NCBI GenBank assembly: GCA_023431345.1
Contig: JAEYWK010000041.1
Location: forward strand, 1 to 36,934
Direction of reading: 5' to 3'
DNA from: Pseudomonadota bacterium
GTDB taxonomy: Bacteria > Myxococcota_A > Polyangia > Polyangiales > Polyangiaceae
DNA: 36,934 nt
Positions within the stretch are counted from its first letter, which is position 1; every line of letters begins with the position of its first letter. Shown in pieces: positions 6,889 to 13,957 of this stretch. A model generated the notes under the pieces. The model searched no databases. It saw only the letters and a list, made by a program, of their open reading frames with translations, and was not told the DNA's origin. Made by a program: the position numbers and the translations under genes.

Positions 6889-8544
6889 CTATCGCGGCAA
6901 ACATTCGGGCTTGAAGCGCTTGAATCCGTCGGGCGTCAGCTCGAATGGAACGGCGCAGACGGTTGAGTCTTTGGGAGCGTCGGCCGCCGGGGCAGCGGGC
7001 GGGTCACTCGATCCTACCTTCGAGCTCTCCGCAGCCTTCGTCGTCACCCGCGGCGCGCGGTCCGGCTGGTGCTGCGAGCTCGGCGGTGAAGCGGCCTCGG
7101 TCGAGCTGGCGGGGGCCGGCGCTTCTGGAGAAGGACTCACGGCGTCGGCAACTCCAGGCGGGCTCGCGTCGACCGGCGTGACGGACGGCGCGTGGCCTTC
7201 GCGCGCGCCTGCAGCCGGCTGCGCAAGTGCGGGTGGTGCCTGCGGCGACGGCGTCGACGAGGGCGCGAAGCGGTTCCACGCCAAGAGGGCCACGGCGCAG
7301 GCCAAGAAGCCCAGCAGGCTGCCGATGAGCACGCCGCTCGAGCCTCCCGGTTCATTGCCCACGCGAACGACGGGCACCTCGTCGGCATCCGCAGCGGCCG
7401 CCGCGCCCGGCTTGACCGGCACCGTGCTACCGCCCAAGGAGTCGCTCGAGAAGCTCGGGTCGGTGAGCTCGGGCGCTAGAGAGACGTGGCCGCTGCTCGG
7501 GTGCCCCAGGGGCTTGACGCCGCTGTCCTCGGTCTGGAACGTCGCATCCGCGAGCTCGCTCTCGATTTGCGCGCGTACGGCGAGGCGCGTCTCGCGGTAG
7601 TGCGCGTCCAAGTAGCCGGCGAGGACCTCGCGCCCGGTGGGCAAGCCGAGCTCACGTGCAGCGTTCGCCAACTCTTGCGCCATCTGCTGCGCGCTCGGGA
7701 AGCGATCTTCGACGCTGGGCGCCGTCGCCCGAAGGCACACGCGCTCGAGCACCTCCGGCACGTCGGGCACGACCGAGCGCGGTGCGGGGATGTTGCCCTC
7801 GATGACCCGCTGCAGCAGGTCTGTCTGCGAGAGGCCGCTCCACAGCCGCCGCCCGGTGAGGGCTTCCCAGAGGACGATGCCAGCGGCGAACACGTCCGTG
7901 CGCCCATCCATCGGCGAACCGTTGATTTGCTCGGGCGCCATGTAGCGGAACTTGCCCTTGATGACGCCGAACTCCGTTTGCTCGCTCTGCCGATTGGCCT
8001 TGGCGATGCCGAAGTCGAGCACCTTCGACTCGCCATCGTACGTCACCAAAATGTTCTGAGGCGACACATCACGGTGAACGACGCCGAGCGGGGTGCCGTC
8101 GAAATCCTTCAACTCGTGCGCGTGCTGCAAGCCCAGTAGCGCGTCGTGCAGCACCGCGATCTCGACGGCGAGCGGCACCTTGCCTGCCGTGTCTTTGCGC
8201 AGGCCAGACAGGGTAAGGCCCTCGAGGTACTCGAGCACGATCACGGGGACGCCGTCGATCTCCTCGATGCCGATCACTTGCGCGCAGTTCGGATGGTTGA
8301 GGCGCGCGGCGATGCGAGCTTCGTGGAAGATCATGTTGCGCGGCACGGGCGGCTCACCGGGCGCCGTGCGCGGCTTCTTCAACACCACGAGCTTTTGAAA
8401 ACCGCCGCGCCCGCGCGACAGGGCCAGGAACACCTCGGCCGCACCGCCGGCGCCGAGGCGGCGAATCATGCGGTAGCGGCCGGTCTTGTCCTCAGAGGTG
8501 CCGCCGGGGGCTTCGCCGATGGCGGCTGCGTGCGGGTCGTGCAT
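6889..8544 (-). CDS. Transmembrane Ser/Thr protein kinase
   Basis: This 551-residue kinase has a cytoplasmic kinase domain (about 24-300), a linker, one transmembrane helix (about 404-424) and a Pro/Ala-rich outer part. Kinase motifs are the Gly loop LGAGGAAEVFLA, Lys56 in VVLKKP, catalytic HRDVSPQN with Asp159, DFG at 177-179 and YMAPEQ. The usual Lys of HRDxKPxN is Ser, as in many myxobacterial kinases. The last 23 residues (CAVPFELTPDGFKRFKPECL plus PR) match the end of the upstream kinase in pattern. The ATG at 8544 is preferred over the GTG at 8625, which adds 27 low-complexity residues and lies next to a tandem repeat array. It is followed by the exported PEGA-like gene and the FHA activator. 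Confidence 0.93.
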   Translation of the reverse strand: MHDPHAAAIGEAPGGTSEDKTGRYRMIRRLGAGGAAEVFLALSRGRGGFQKLVVLKKPRTAPGEPPVPRNMIFHEARIAARLNHPNCAQVIGIEEIDGVPVIVLEYLEGLTLSGLRKDTAGKVPLAVEIAVLHDALLGLQHAHELKDFDGTPLGVVHRDVSPQNILVTYDGESKVLDFGIAKANRQSEQTEFGVIKGKFRYMAPEQINGSPMDGRTDVFAAGIVLWEALTGRRLWSGLSQTDLLQRVIEGNIPAPRSVVPDVPEVLERVCLRATAPSVEDRFPSAQQMAQELANAARELGLPTGREVLAGYLDAHYRETRLAVRAQIESELADATFQTEDSGVKPLGHPSSGHVSLAPELTDPSFSSDSLGGSTVPVKPGAAAAADADEVPVVRVGNEPGGSSGVLIGSLLGFLACAVALLAWNRFAPSSTPSPQAPPALAQPAAGAREGHAPSVTPVDASPPGVADAVSPSPEAPAPASSTEAASPPSSQHQPDRAPRVTTKAAESSKVGSSDPPAAPAADAPKDSTVCAVPFELTPDGFKRFKPECLPR

Positions 8545-8627
8545 CCAACACCCCAAGGTACACTCGCCGCCGCCATTTGACCAGGCCGATGCCGTCACCA
8601 CCAGCTCGTCAGCAGCGGCACACACTC

Positions 8628-8679
8628 GACTACAGGAGAGGTCTACAGAGAGCGATTACACGGGAGGATTACACAGAGG
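8628..8679. repeat. Four 13-bp iterons between two kinase genes
   Basis: Four units begin at 8628, 8641, 8654 and 8667, exactly 13 bases apart: GACTACAGGAGAG, GTCTACAGAGAGC, GATTACACGGGAG and GATTACACAGAGG. Each has the core G-W-Y-TACA followed by a purine-rich half. On the transcribed strand the core reads TGTA-R-W-C. The array is in the 178-base gap upstream of the second kinase. It could be a tandem operator or part of a leader RNA. The exact period is seen directly; the function is unknown. Confidence 0.75.
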
Positions 8680-8722
8680 CGGCGTCAGTTGAATGCTAGG
8701 CGGCGAAGGAGCCCTGCGCACG

Positions 8723-10480
8723 TCACAGGCAGCCGGGCTTATAAACCTTGAAGCCGTTCGCATCGATCGTGTAGGGCGGCGTGCAGTTGGGGCGCGCCGC
8801 GGCGCTCGGACGTGGCGCAGCGGTAGCCGGCGTCGGCGCAGGTACGGCAGGCCTCCGCCCGACGCGCGGCGGACGCGGCGCCGGAGCCTGGACAGAGGGT
8901 TCGGAAGGAGGCGCGCTCGGCGCTTCTGCTCCGGAGGCGGGTGAGGGCGCAGGCGCAGGCGCTGCCACCAGCGTCACTGCCACGTTTCGGTTCTCGGTCA
9001 ACTGCAAGCTGAGGGTCTGACTGACGTAGCCCTCGGCTTCGACGATCAACGTGTGCGGCTTGTCATCCCGCGGGTACCGCGAGCTCGAGGGATTGCCGGG
9101 CAGCCGCTGGCCGTCGAGCGTCAACGTCGCGGTGGTGGGCGAAGCGGCGATGCTCAGCTCCACCGTGGTCGGTGCCGGGACCGTCGGCGGCTCGGTCGTG
9201 CGGGTGAAGAACAAGTAGAGCGCGAGCCCCAGCAGCACGGCCCCCAGGGCAGCGAGCCAAATGTTTCGCCCCGAGCTCGGGGCAGCGTGAGTCACTTCCG
9301 TGACTCCAGAGCGGGCGCCTCTGCTGATTGAAGCCTCGCGAGCCGACGGCTGAGGCTCGAGGTTGGCGTCCGGGAGGTCGATCGCGATGGTGTCGCTTTG
9401 TTCCTGCGAGGAAGACAGGCGAGTCGCGCTCAGGTGTTGCTCGACCACGCTGCGCGTGGCTTGCCGGAACTCGGCGAACGTGCGCGTCATGTAGTCCGAG
9501 ACGTCGCTCGTCGACGCGGCGTTCCCGGAGACGCGCAGCCACTCTTCGAGCGCGGCTCGGAAGTCAGCCGCCGTCGCGTAGCGATCGTCCGGGTTGGGAG
9601 CGAGCGCCTTCATGCAAATGTCGGTCAGGTCTTGCGGGACGTCCGGCTTGACGCTGAGCGGCGACGGAATTTCTCCGCTCGACACGCGCTTCAAGATGGT
9701 CGCCTCCGAGACATCCGACCACATGCGCTTGCTGGTGAGCGCCTCCCACATGATCACGCCTGCTGCGAACAGATCTGCTCTCCGATCGACTCGGTTGCCC
9801 AAGATCTGTTCGGGCGGCATATAGCGTAGCTTGCCTTTGATGACGCCGGTCTCGGTCTCGACGAGCGAGCCGGACAGCTTGGCAATGCCGAAATCCAGCA
9901 CCTTGGATTGGCCGTCGTAGGTGACGAACAGGTTGTGAGGCGTGAAATCGCGGTGGACGACCTCGAGCGACCTACCGTCGAAATCTTTGAGCTCGTGGCT
10001 GTAGTGCAGGCCCAGCAGCGCGTCGGCCAGCACTCGCAGCTGGATGTTCAGCGGCACGGCGCCGCTGCGCTCGGCTCGCAGATCCGAGAGCGGCTTGCCC
10101 TCGAGGTATTCCATGATGATGATCGGCGAGTTGTCCCGCTCCGTCACCTCGTACACCTGAACGATGTTGGGGTGGTTCAGCCGCGCCGACAGCCGCGCCT
10201 CGCTCAAAAACATTTCACGAAACTCGGGCTCCTTCGCCAGCCCGCGCTTCAGCATCTTCAGCACGACCAGCTTGTTGAAGCCGCCGAGGCCCCTCGACAC
10301 GCCTAGGTAGACGACCGCCGTACCGCCCTGCCCAAGTTCGAAGAATGCCCGATATTTTCCCATGCTTGACGTGCTCGAAGGCACCGTCTGGGAACGATAG
10401 TGGGCGCGGCCGCTGCCTTCAACCGGCGTTACGGATCGAGCTGAATGCGGCTGCTCGAGCTCGAGGGCGACGCCGCTCAC
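8723..10480 (-). CDS. Ser/Thr protein kinase with PEGA domain
   Basis: This 585-residue kinase has a short N-terminal arm, a kinase domain (about 43-315), a linker, a transmembrane helix (406-425), a PEGA domain outside (about 438-505, TLTLDGQRLPG ... HTLIVEAEGYV) and a Pro/Ala-rich tail. Kinase motifs are LGQGGTAVVYLG, Lys75 in VVLKML, HRDFTPHN with Asp178, DFG 196-198 and YMPPEQ. PEGA domains are thought to attach to surface structures, so this is a likely envelope sensor kinase. The tail ends CTPPYTIDANGFKVYKPGCL, closely like the end of the next kinase. Start is a GTG overlapping the stop of the zinc-ribbon gene (GTGA). An ATG at 10363 (Met40) just before the kinase domain is possible but has no ribosome-binding site. 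Confidence 0.93.
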   Translation of the reverse strand: MSGVALELEQPHSARSVTPVEGSGRAHYRSQTVPSSTSSMGKYRAFFELGQGGTAVVYLGVSRGLGGFNKLVVLKMLKRGLAKEPEFREMFLSEARLSARLNHPNIVQVYEVTERDNSPIIIMEYLEGKPLSDLRAERSGAVPLNIQLRVLADALLGLHYSHELKDFDGRSLEVVHRDFTPHNLFVTYDGQSKVLDFGIAKLSGSLVETETGVIKGKLRYMPPEQILGNRVDRRADLFAAGVIMWEALTSKRMWSDVSEATILKRVSSGEIPSPLSVKPDVPQDLTDICMKALAPNPDDRYATAADFRAALEEWLRVSGNAASTSDVSDYMTRTFAEFRQATRSVVEQHLSATRLSSSQEQSDTIAIDLPDANLEPQPSAREASISRGARSGVTEVTHAAPSSGRNIWLAALGAVLLGLALYLFFTRTTEPPTVPAPTTVELSIAASPTTATLTLDGQRLPGNPSSSRYPRDDKPHTLIVEAEGYVSQTLSLQLTENRNVAVTLVAAPAPAPSPASGAEAPSAPPSEPSVQAPAPRPPRVGRRPAVPAPTPATAAPRPSAAARPNCTPPYTIDANGFKVYKPGCL

Positions 10481-10698
10481 GGCATGGACCTCAGTTTCCC
10501 GCCCGCCGTTCTATAAGCGGTCCAGCAGCCAGGGCAACGCCATTCGAGCAGCTTCTGCCCCGCGCGACCCTCGCGGCTCGAGAGCCGCCAGCCGTGAGAT
10601 GCGCTGATCAGCGTGTAGTTGGATCCTGTGGCCGGTGCGTGCGCTCCGCAGTCCGTGCAAGTGCGCAGCTCCACGGGTTCGAGTGATTCAGGTTCCAT
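10477..10698 (-). CDS. Small zinc-ribbon-like protein
   Basis: This 73-residue protein has two Cys pairs, CTDCG near residue 14 and CPGC near residue 55, about 40 residues apart, the layout of a zinc ribbon. I recognise no named family. GAGGA lies 3 bases before the ATG. It is the first gene of the kinase operon: its stop overlaps the kinase start, and a sigma54-type promoter lies directly upstream. It may be a regulator or adaptor for the kinase system, but nothing in the sequence shows which. Confidence 0.7.
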   Translation of the reverse strand: MEPESLEPVELRTCTDCGAHAPATGSNYTLISASHGWRLSSREGRAGQKLLEWRCPGCWTAYRTAGGKLRSMP

Positions 10699-10716
10699 CG
10701 GTCCTCAGGTCGCTTC

Positions 10717-10732
10717 AGCAAGGGGTGTGCCG
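10717..10732 (-). promoter_or_regulatory. Sigma54 promoter for the kinase/activator operon
   Basis: On the minus strand the sequence is CGGCAC-ACCCC-TTGCT, against consensus TGGCAC-N5-TTGCW. Only the first base differs, and GG-GC spacing is exact. The predicted start is near 10706, immediately upstream of the GAGGA ribosome-binding site and the ATG at 10698. Leader length would be only about 8 bases. Confidence 0.7.
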
Positions 10733-10819
10733 CTGCCGCGATTGATGGTGCACCCTCACCACGAGCCGCTCCGCCGCTCCGATTCGGCGCGCGCAATCGG
10801 ACCGCGTCGGCCAAGAGCG

Positions 10820-10872
10820 TTGCGCAGTTGCGCTAGTCGCGCAGCGACGTTTGCGCAGCGCTGCGCAACGTC
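10820..10872. promoter_or_regulatory. Palindromic candidate enhancer between divergent sigma54 promoters
   Basis: The perfect 18-base palindrome TTGCGCAGCGCTGCGCAA (10851-10868) is extended by GACG/CGTC (10846-10849, 10869-10872) around one bulged T. Matching half-sites TTGCGCAG at 10820 and TTGCGC at 10828 lie 31 and 23 bases upstream; 31 bases is about three helical turns. The palindrome centre is about 153 bases from one predicted start and 144 from the other. This is the usual place for an upstream activating site bound by a Fis-type activator. Confidence 0.55.
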
Positions 10873-10976
10873 GGCAGTGTCGCTCGCGGCGCGTTCGGCC
10901 ACCTCCTCCGCGAGGGAGCGCTCGCAGCGCCACAACGCGATTCGACGCAGGTAATACAGGGTGCGAGAAGGTGCAC

Positions 10977-10992
10977 TGGCACGCGCCATGCA
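10977..10992 (+). promoter_or_regulatory. Sigma54 promoter for the Thr-motif membrane protein
   Basis: TGGCACG (10977-10983), four bases, then ATGCA (10988-10992), against TGGCACG-N4-TTGCW. There is one mismatch (A for T) and spacing is exact. The predicted start near 11003 leaves a 56-base leader to the ATG at 11059. It faces away from the promoter at 10717-10732. Confidence 0.65.
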
Positions 10993-11058
10993 AACCTGCG
11001 CTCCCGCTACGCGCGCCTGCCCTTCGAACGGCGCGAACGCAGCGCGGATCTGATAGCC

Positions 11059-11928
11059 ATGAAGCTGCACGTCAAAGAGCCCTCTGCGCCTCGCCTGCCC
11101 CACGGCCTCATCGCGTTGGTCCGAACGCCCGTTCCATCGAGCGCTCCGACTTCGCCCGCTTCGACTTCGCCCACCTCGACTTCGCCCGCTTCGACCCCTT
11201 CACCTTTGCCTGCTTCGGCTTTGCCCGCTTCGACTTCGCGAGGTGTCGCGCCGGTCGACGCCGAGCCAGTAGAGGAAACTCGAGCGTGGCGGCCCGATCG
11301 CTCGATGCTCGAGACGCAGCCCCAGGCCACGGGCTCGTCGGAGTTCGCGGATGCGGCCGACGAGCAAACGATGGTTGGCGCGGCCAACTTGAAGGACCCC
11401 AGCCTGTTCCGCAGCCAGCCGCCGCCTGCGCTGACCCAAGATGAAGGCGCGGGCGGCGTTGAGGACGAAGACGCCACGGAAGAGACGACGATAGAGTTCT
11501 GCGAAGGCCTGCTCGACCGCGACCGAGACGCGGCGCAGCCGAAAACGGCTTCGGCCGGCGATGACGACAAGACCCGATACTACCGGCCGCAGCGCGAGTA
11601 CCTGACACCGGAGGACGCAAGCGAAGAGCTCGATACCGCGGGCGACTCGGAAATGACCCGAGTGCTGGGCCCCCAGCCGCCGAAGGTCATCCTCGCCGCC
11701 GACGTCTTGGCCGATGCTGCGCCGGATCCGGCGAGAGCAGAGGCGACGAGGAGGAAGAAGCGTCGATGGCGACAGAACACCGACACCAAGCTCGGCTTGA
11801 GCATGTGCTTGATCGGTGGCTTGGCGCTCGCGCTCAGCGCCGCGGCACGCCATCCCAAGACTGCGCCCATCACTCACGATGCGTTCGCTCGAGTCGCGGC
11901 CGTCGCTGCGAGTTTGCTGAGCCGGTAA
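11059..11928 (+). CDS. Single-pass membrane protein with Thr-rich acidic motifs
   Basis: This 289-residue protein has no recognised family. Residues 22-60 are a Pro/Ser/Thr/Ala linker encoded by a 15-base DNA repeat. Residues 70-205 are acidic and apparently unfolded, with Thr after acidic residues in several similar settings: EETRAW (Thr74), DEQTMVG (Thr104), EETTIEF (Thr143/144), DDKTRYY (Thr172) and SEMTRVLG (Thr200). A basic patch RRKKRRWRQ precedes one transmembrane helix (about 245-263), so the long N-terminal part should be cytoplasmic and the last 25 residues outside. Codon use is strongly GC-biased at third positions, which supports this frame. It is divergent from the kinase operon and has its own sigma54-type promoter. 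I suggest it is a kinase substrate or FHA ligand; this is inference. Confidence 0.7.
   Translation: MKLHVKEPSAPRLPHGLIALVRTPVPSSAPTSPASTSPTSTSPASTPSPLPASALPASTSRGVAPVDAEPVEETRAWRPDRSMLETQPQATGSSEFADAADEQTMVGAANLKDPSLFRSQPPPALTQDEGAGGVEDEDATEETTIEFCEGLLDRDRDAAQPKTASAGDDDKTRYYRPQREYLTPEDASEELDTAGDSEMTRVLGPQPPKVILAADVLADAAPDPARAEATRRKKRRWRQNTDTKLGLSMCLIGGLALALSAAARHPKTAPITHDAFARVAAVAASLLSR
11147..11236 (+). repeat. Degenerate 15-bp tandem repeat inside a coding region
   Basis: About six units with period 15 are seen; units at 11147, 11162 and 11177 read CGACTTCGCCCGCTT with two changes in the second. Later units drift. In the coding frame they give a Ser/Thr/Pro/Ala linker. Confidence 0.75.
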
Positions 11929-12033
11929 CGTAAGAACACGCGACGGAACCATTTCTAAAAGCCGCCGTAGCAGCTAAAGTTTGTGTTTCGCCCGGCCGCT
12001 CCACGAGCGCTGGCTAACCGAGGAGCACTTTCG

Positions 12034-13800
12034 ATGCGTTTGAGCGGACTTAGTGGATTATGCGCGATGGTAATGGCTTGCCAGGTCGTCTTCGCTTGCG
12101 GCGACGGCGATGACCCCATGGACATTTCCGCCGGCGGGTCCGACGGAAGCAGCGCTGGGGAAGGCGGTGAGCCGAGTCGTGGTGGCTCCTCTGGCAGCGG
12201 CAATCAAGCGGGCGAAAGTGTTGGCGGGCACGCTGACGGCGGCACGGGCGGCGTCGACACCGAGATGGGCGGCATGGGCGGCGTCGACACCGAGATGGGC
12301 GGCACGGGCAGCACGCCCGAGTGCACCAAGAAAGCCGACTGCGACGACGACAATCCGTGTACGGACGACGCTTGCGTCCAAGGCGAGTGCCAGAACACCA
12401 ACAACACCGCCGACTGCGACGATCTGAGCGCGTGCACGGCTCAGGACAAGTGCGAGGACGGCGCGTGCGTGGGCAGCGTAGACACGAGCGTCTGTCCGGC
12501 TTGCGACGTACCGAACAACCTCATCCAGAACTGCGATTTTTCGGACGAGCTGACGAGCTGGGCTCCGGCGATCGCCTTTCAAGGCGCCGAGGCGACGCAG
12601 ACGGTCGTGAACGGCCGCAACGTCATCGACATCACCGCGGGCGGCGAGGCCATTTACGCGGTCCAGCCGCGACAGGAGCCGCTCACGCTCAAGCAAGGCA
12701 TGAGCTACCGGCTGCGCATCGTCGCCGGAGCCAGCGTCGATCGCGACATCGTGATGGCCCTCACGCAGGCGGCGGGTGACTACAAGGTCTACACGCAGGG
12801 TGACAACGTCGCCGGCGGCTTCACGCTCGCGCTCGAGCGCGAGATGAAGCCCTTCGAGTTCGAGTTCACGATGCTCGACCCCGATGACTCCAACGTGAAG
12901 CTCGAGATCAAGATGGGCGGCGACGATGGCGTCCCCGGCGTCGTCTACTTCGACGACGTGGTGGTGGAAGAGCTACCTTGCACTAGCAGCGCGACCTGCA
13001 ACGACGACAACCCGTGCACGGCCGACGTCTGTGACGTGGGCGAAGGAACCTGCAGCTGGACGGCGACGACCGACGTCTGCACGGACGACGGCGACCCGTG
13101 CACCCTGGATCAATGCCAAGCGGGCGCGTGCACGCACACGTTCGACACCCTGACCTGCGATTGCTCGACGGACACGCATTGTGACGACAACAACCCGTGC
13201 ACCGACGATCAATGCAGCGCCGGCACCTGCGAGAACACGCCCAACACGGCGTCGTGCAACGACAACGACTTGTGTACGACCGGTGACGTCTGCAGCGAGG
13301 GCGTCTGCGGCGGCACCAACGTCTGCATCGACTGCGCGGCGGGCGGCAACTTGCTGACCAACTGTGATTTTTCAGGCGGGCAAACCGGCTGGGAGCCAGG
13401 CTTCTTCGGCGGCACCGGTACGCAGTCGGTGGTCGACGGCCGGCTCGTGGTGAACATCACCGACGGCGGCACCGCAAACTGGCAGGTGCAGCCCAAGCAA
13501 ACAGGCCTCGCGCTCGTACAAAACACCACCTACGTCGTCAAATTCAATGCCATGGCCAGCGTGGCGCGCACCGTCGACGTGTCGATCACGCAAGACGGCG
13601 GCGCCTACGCCACGTACTCCGGGGTCAAGACCTTCTCCCTGACCAGCGCCATGAAGGCCTTCACGTTCGAGTTCACCATGACGAGCCCGCCACCCACGGA
13701 ACCGGTGCGGTTCGAGCTCAACTTGGGCGGCACGGACCAGAACGCGACCGTCCCGAACACGGTCACGTTCGACAACATGTTCATCGCTCCGAAGCCCTAA
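12034..13800 (+). CDS. Lipoprotein with Cys-rich repeats and two CBM4/9-like domains
   Basis: This 588-residue protein starts at an ATG 7-8 bases after AGGAG. The signal ends in lipobox VFAC (Cys22), then a Gly/Ser linker with a duplicated GGVDTEMGG segment (72-89). Cys-rich repeats (about 97-158 and 316-434, units such as DDDNPCTDDACVQGEC) alternate with two similar domains (about 161-315 and 438-588). Each domain begins NLxxNCDFS and contains a FEFEFTM strand and a late VxFD[ND]-type strand. This matches the CBM4/9 carbohydrate-binding fold. The repeats resemble Asp/Cys-rich calcium-binding spacers common in myxobacterial surface proteins. A surface sugar-binding or adhesion role is likely. 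No catalytic domain is present. Confidence 0.88.
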   Translation: MRLSGLSGLCAMVMACQVVFACGDGDDPMDISAGGSDGSSAGEGGEPSRGGSSGSGNQAGESVGGHADGGTGGVDTEMGGMGGVDTEMGGTGSTPECTKKADCDDDNPCTDDACVQGECQNTNNTADCDDLSACTAQDKCEDGACVGSVDTSVCPACDVPNNLIQNCDFSDELTSWAPAIAFQGAEATQTVVNGRNVIDITAGGEAIYAVQPRQEPLTLKQGMSYRLRIVAGASVDRDIVMALTQAAGDYKVYTQGDNVAGGFTLALEREMKPFEFEFTMLDPDDSNVKLEIKMGGDDGVPGVVYFDDVVVEELPCTSSATCNDDNPCTADVCDVGEGTCSWTATTDVCTDDGDPCTLDQCQAGACTHTFDTLTCDCSTDTHCDDNNPCTDDQCSAGTCENTPNTASCNDNDLCTTGDVCSEGVCGGTNVCIDCAAGGNLLTNCDFSGGQTGWEPGFFGGTGTQSVVDGRLVVNITDGGTANWQVQPKQTGLALVQNTTYVVKFNAMASVARTVDVSITQDGGAYATYSGVKTFSLTSAMKAFTFEFTMTSPPPTEPVRFELNLGGTDQNATVPNTVTFDNMFIAPKP

Positions 13801-13824
13801 GGAAGGTACTCCCAAGCGACGACA

Positions 13825-13863
13825 CGGCCCGGCTCGCGTGATCTCGGTCACGGCGCCGGGCCG
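13825..13863. terminator. Strong hairpin after the CBM lipoprotein gene
   Basis: CGGCCCGGC (13825-13833) pairs perfectly with GCCGGGCCG (13855-13863). Inside it, CGTGA (13837-13841) pairs with TCACG (13848-13852) around TCTCGG. It starts 25 bases after the stop and is followed by CCTTCATTTC, a weak U-tract. It is probably a transcription terminator. The inner CGTGA-N6-TCACG could instead be an activator site for the sigma54-type promoter 80-90 bases downstream. Confidence 0.6.
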
Positions 13864-13930
13864 CCTTCATTTCTCGGCCCGCCAGTGATGGCGCTGAGGC
13901 CATCTACGCCCTGTCCCCCCGTGCCGCCGC

Positions 13931-13946
13931 TGGCACGCCCGTTGCT
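13931..13946 (+). promoter_or_regulatory. Perfect-consensus sigma54 promoter before the DUF3160 gene
   Basis: TGGCACG (13931-13937), four bases, TTGCT (13942-13946) matches TGGCACG-N4-TTGCW at every position with exact spacing. The predicted start near 13957 is directly before the ATG at 13958, so the message would be leaderless or nearly so unless translation starts elsewhere. Confidence 0.6.
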
Positions 13947-13957
13947 GTGGGGCGGGC

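Noticed and set aside
8545..8625. GTG start at 8625 for the second kinase.
   Set aside because: It would add 27 low-complexity residues before the kinase and start three bases from the iteron array. The ATG at 8544 is more natural, although the longer form cannot be excluded.
10756..10989. Minus-strand frame for a 77-residue helical protein between the kinase operon and the Thr-motif gene.
   Set aside because: Its codon bias is only moderate and it matches nothing known. Its start codon lies inside the plus-strand sigma54 promoter and the palindrome falls within it, so regulatory DNA is the better reading.
11147..11236. Pentapeptide-repeat-like reading (FARFDFAHLDFARFD) in an alternative plus frame.
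   Set aside because: A 15-base DNA repeat gives a five-residue period in every frame. The frame lacks a proper gene around it, and the overlapping frame at 11059 has better codon use and a full protein structure.
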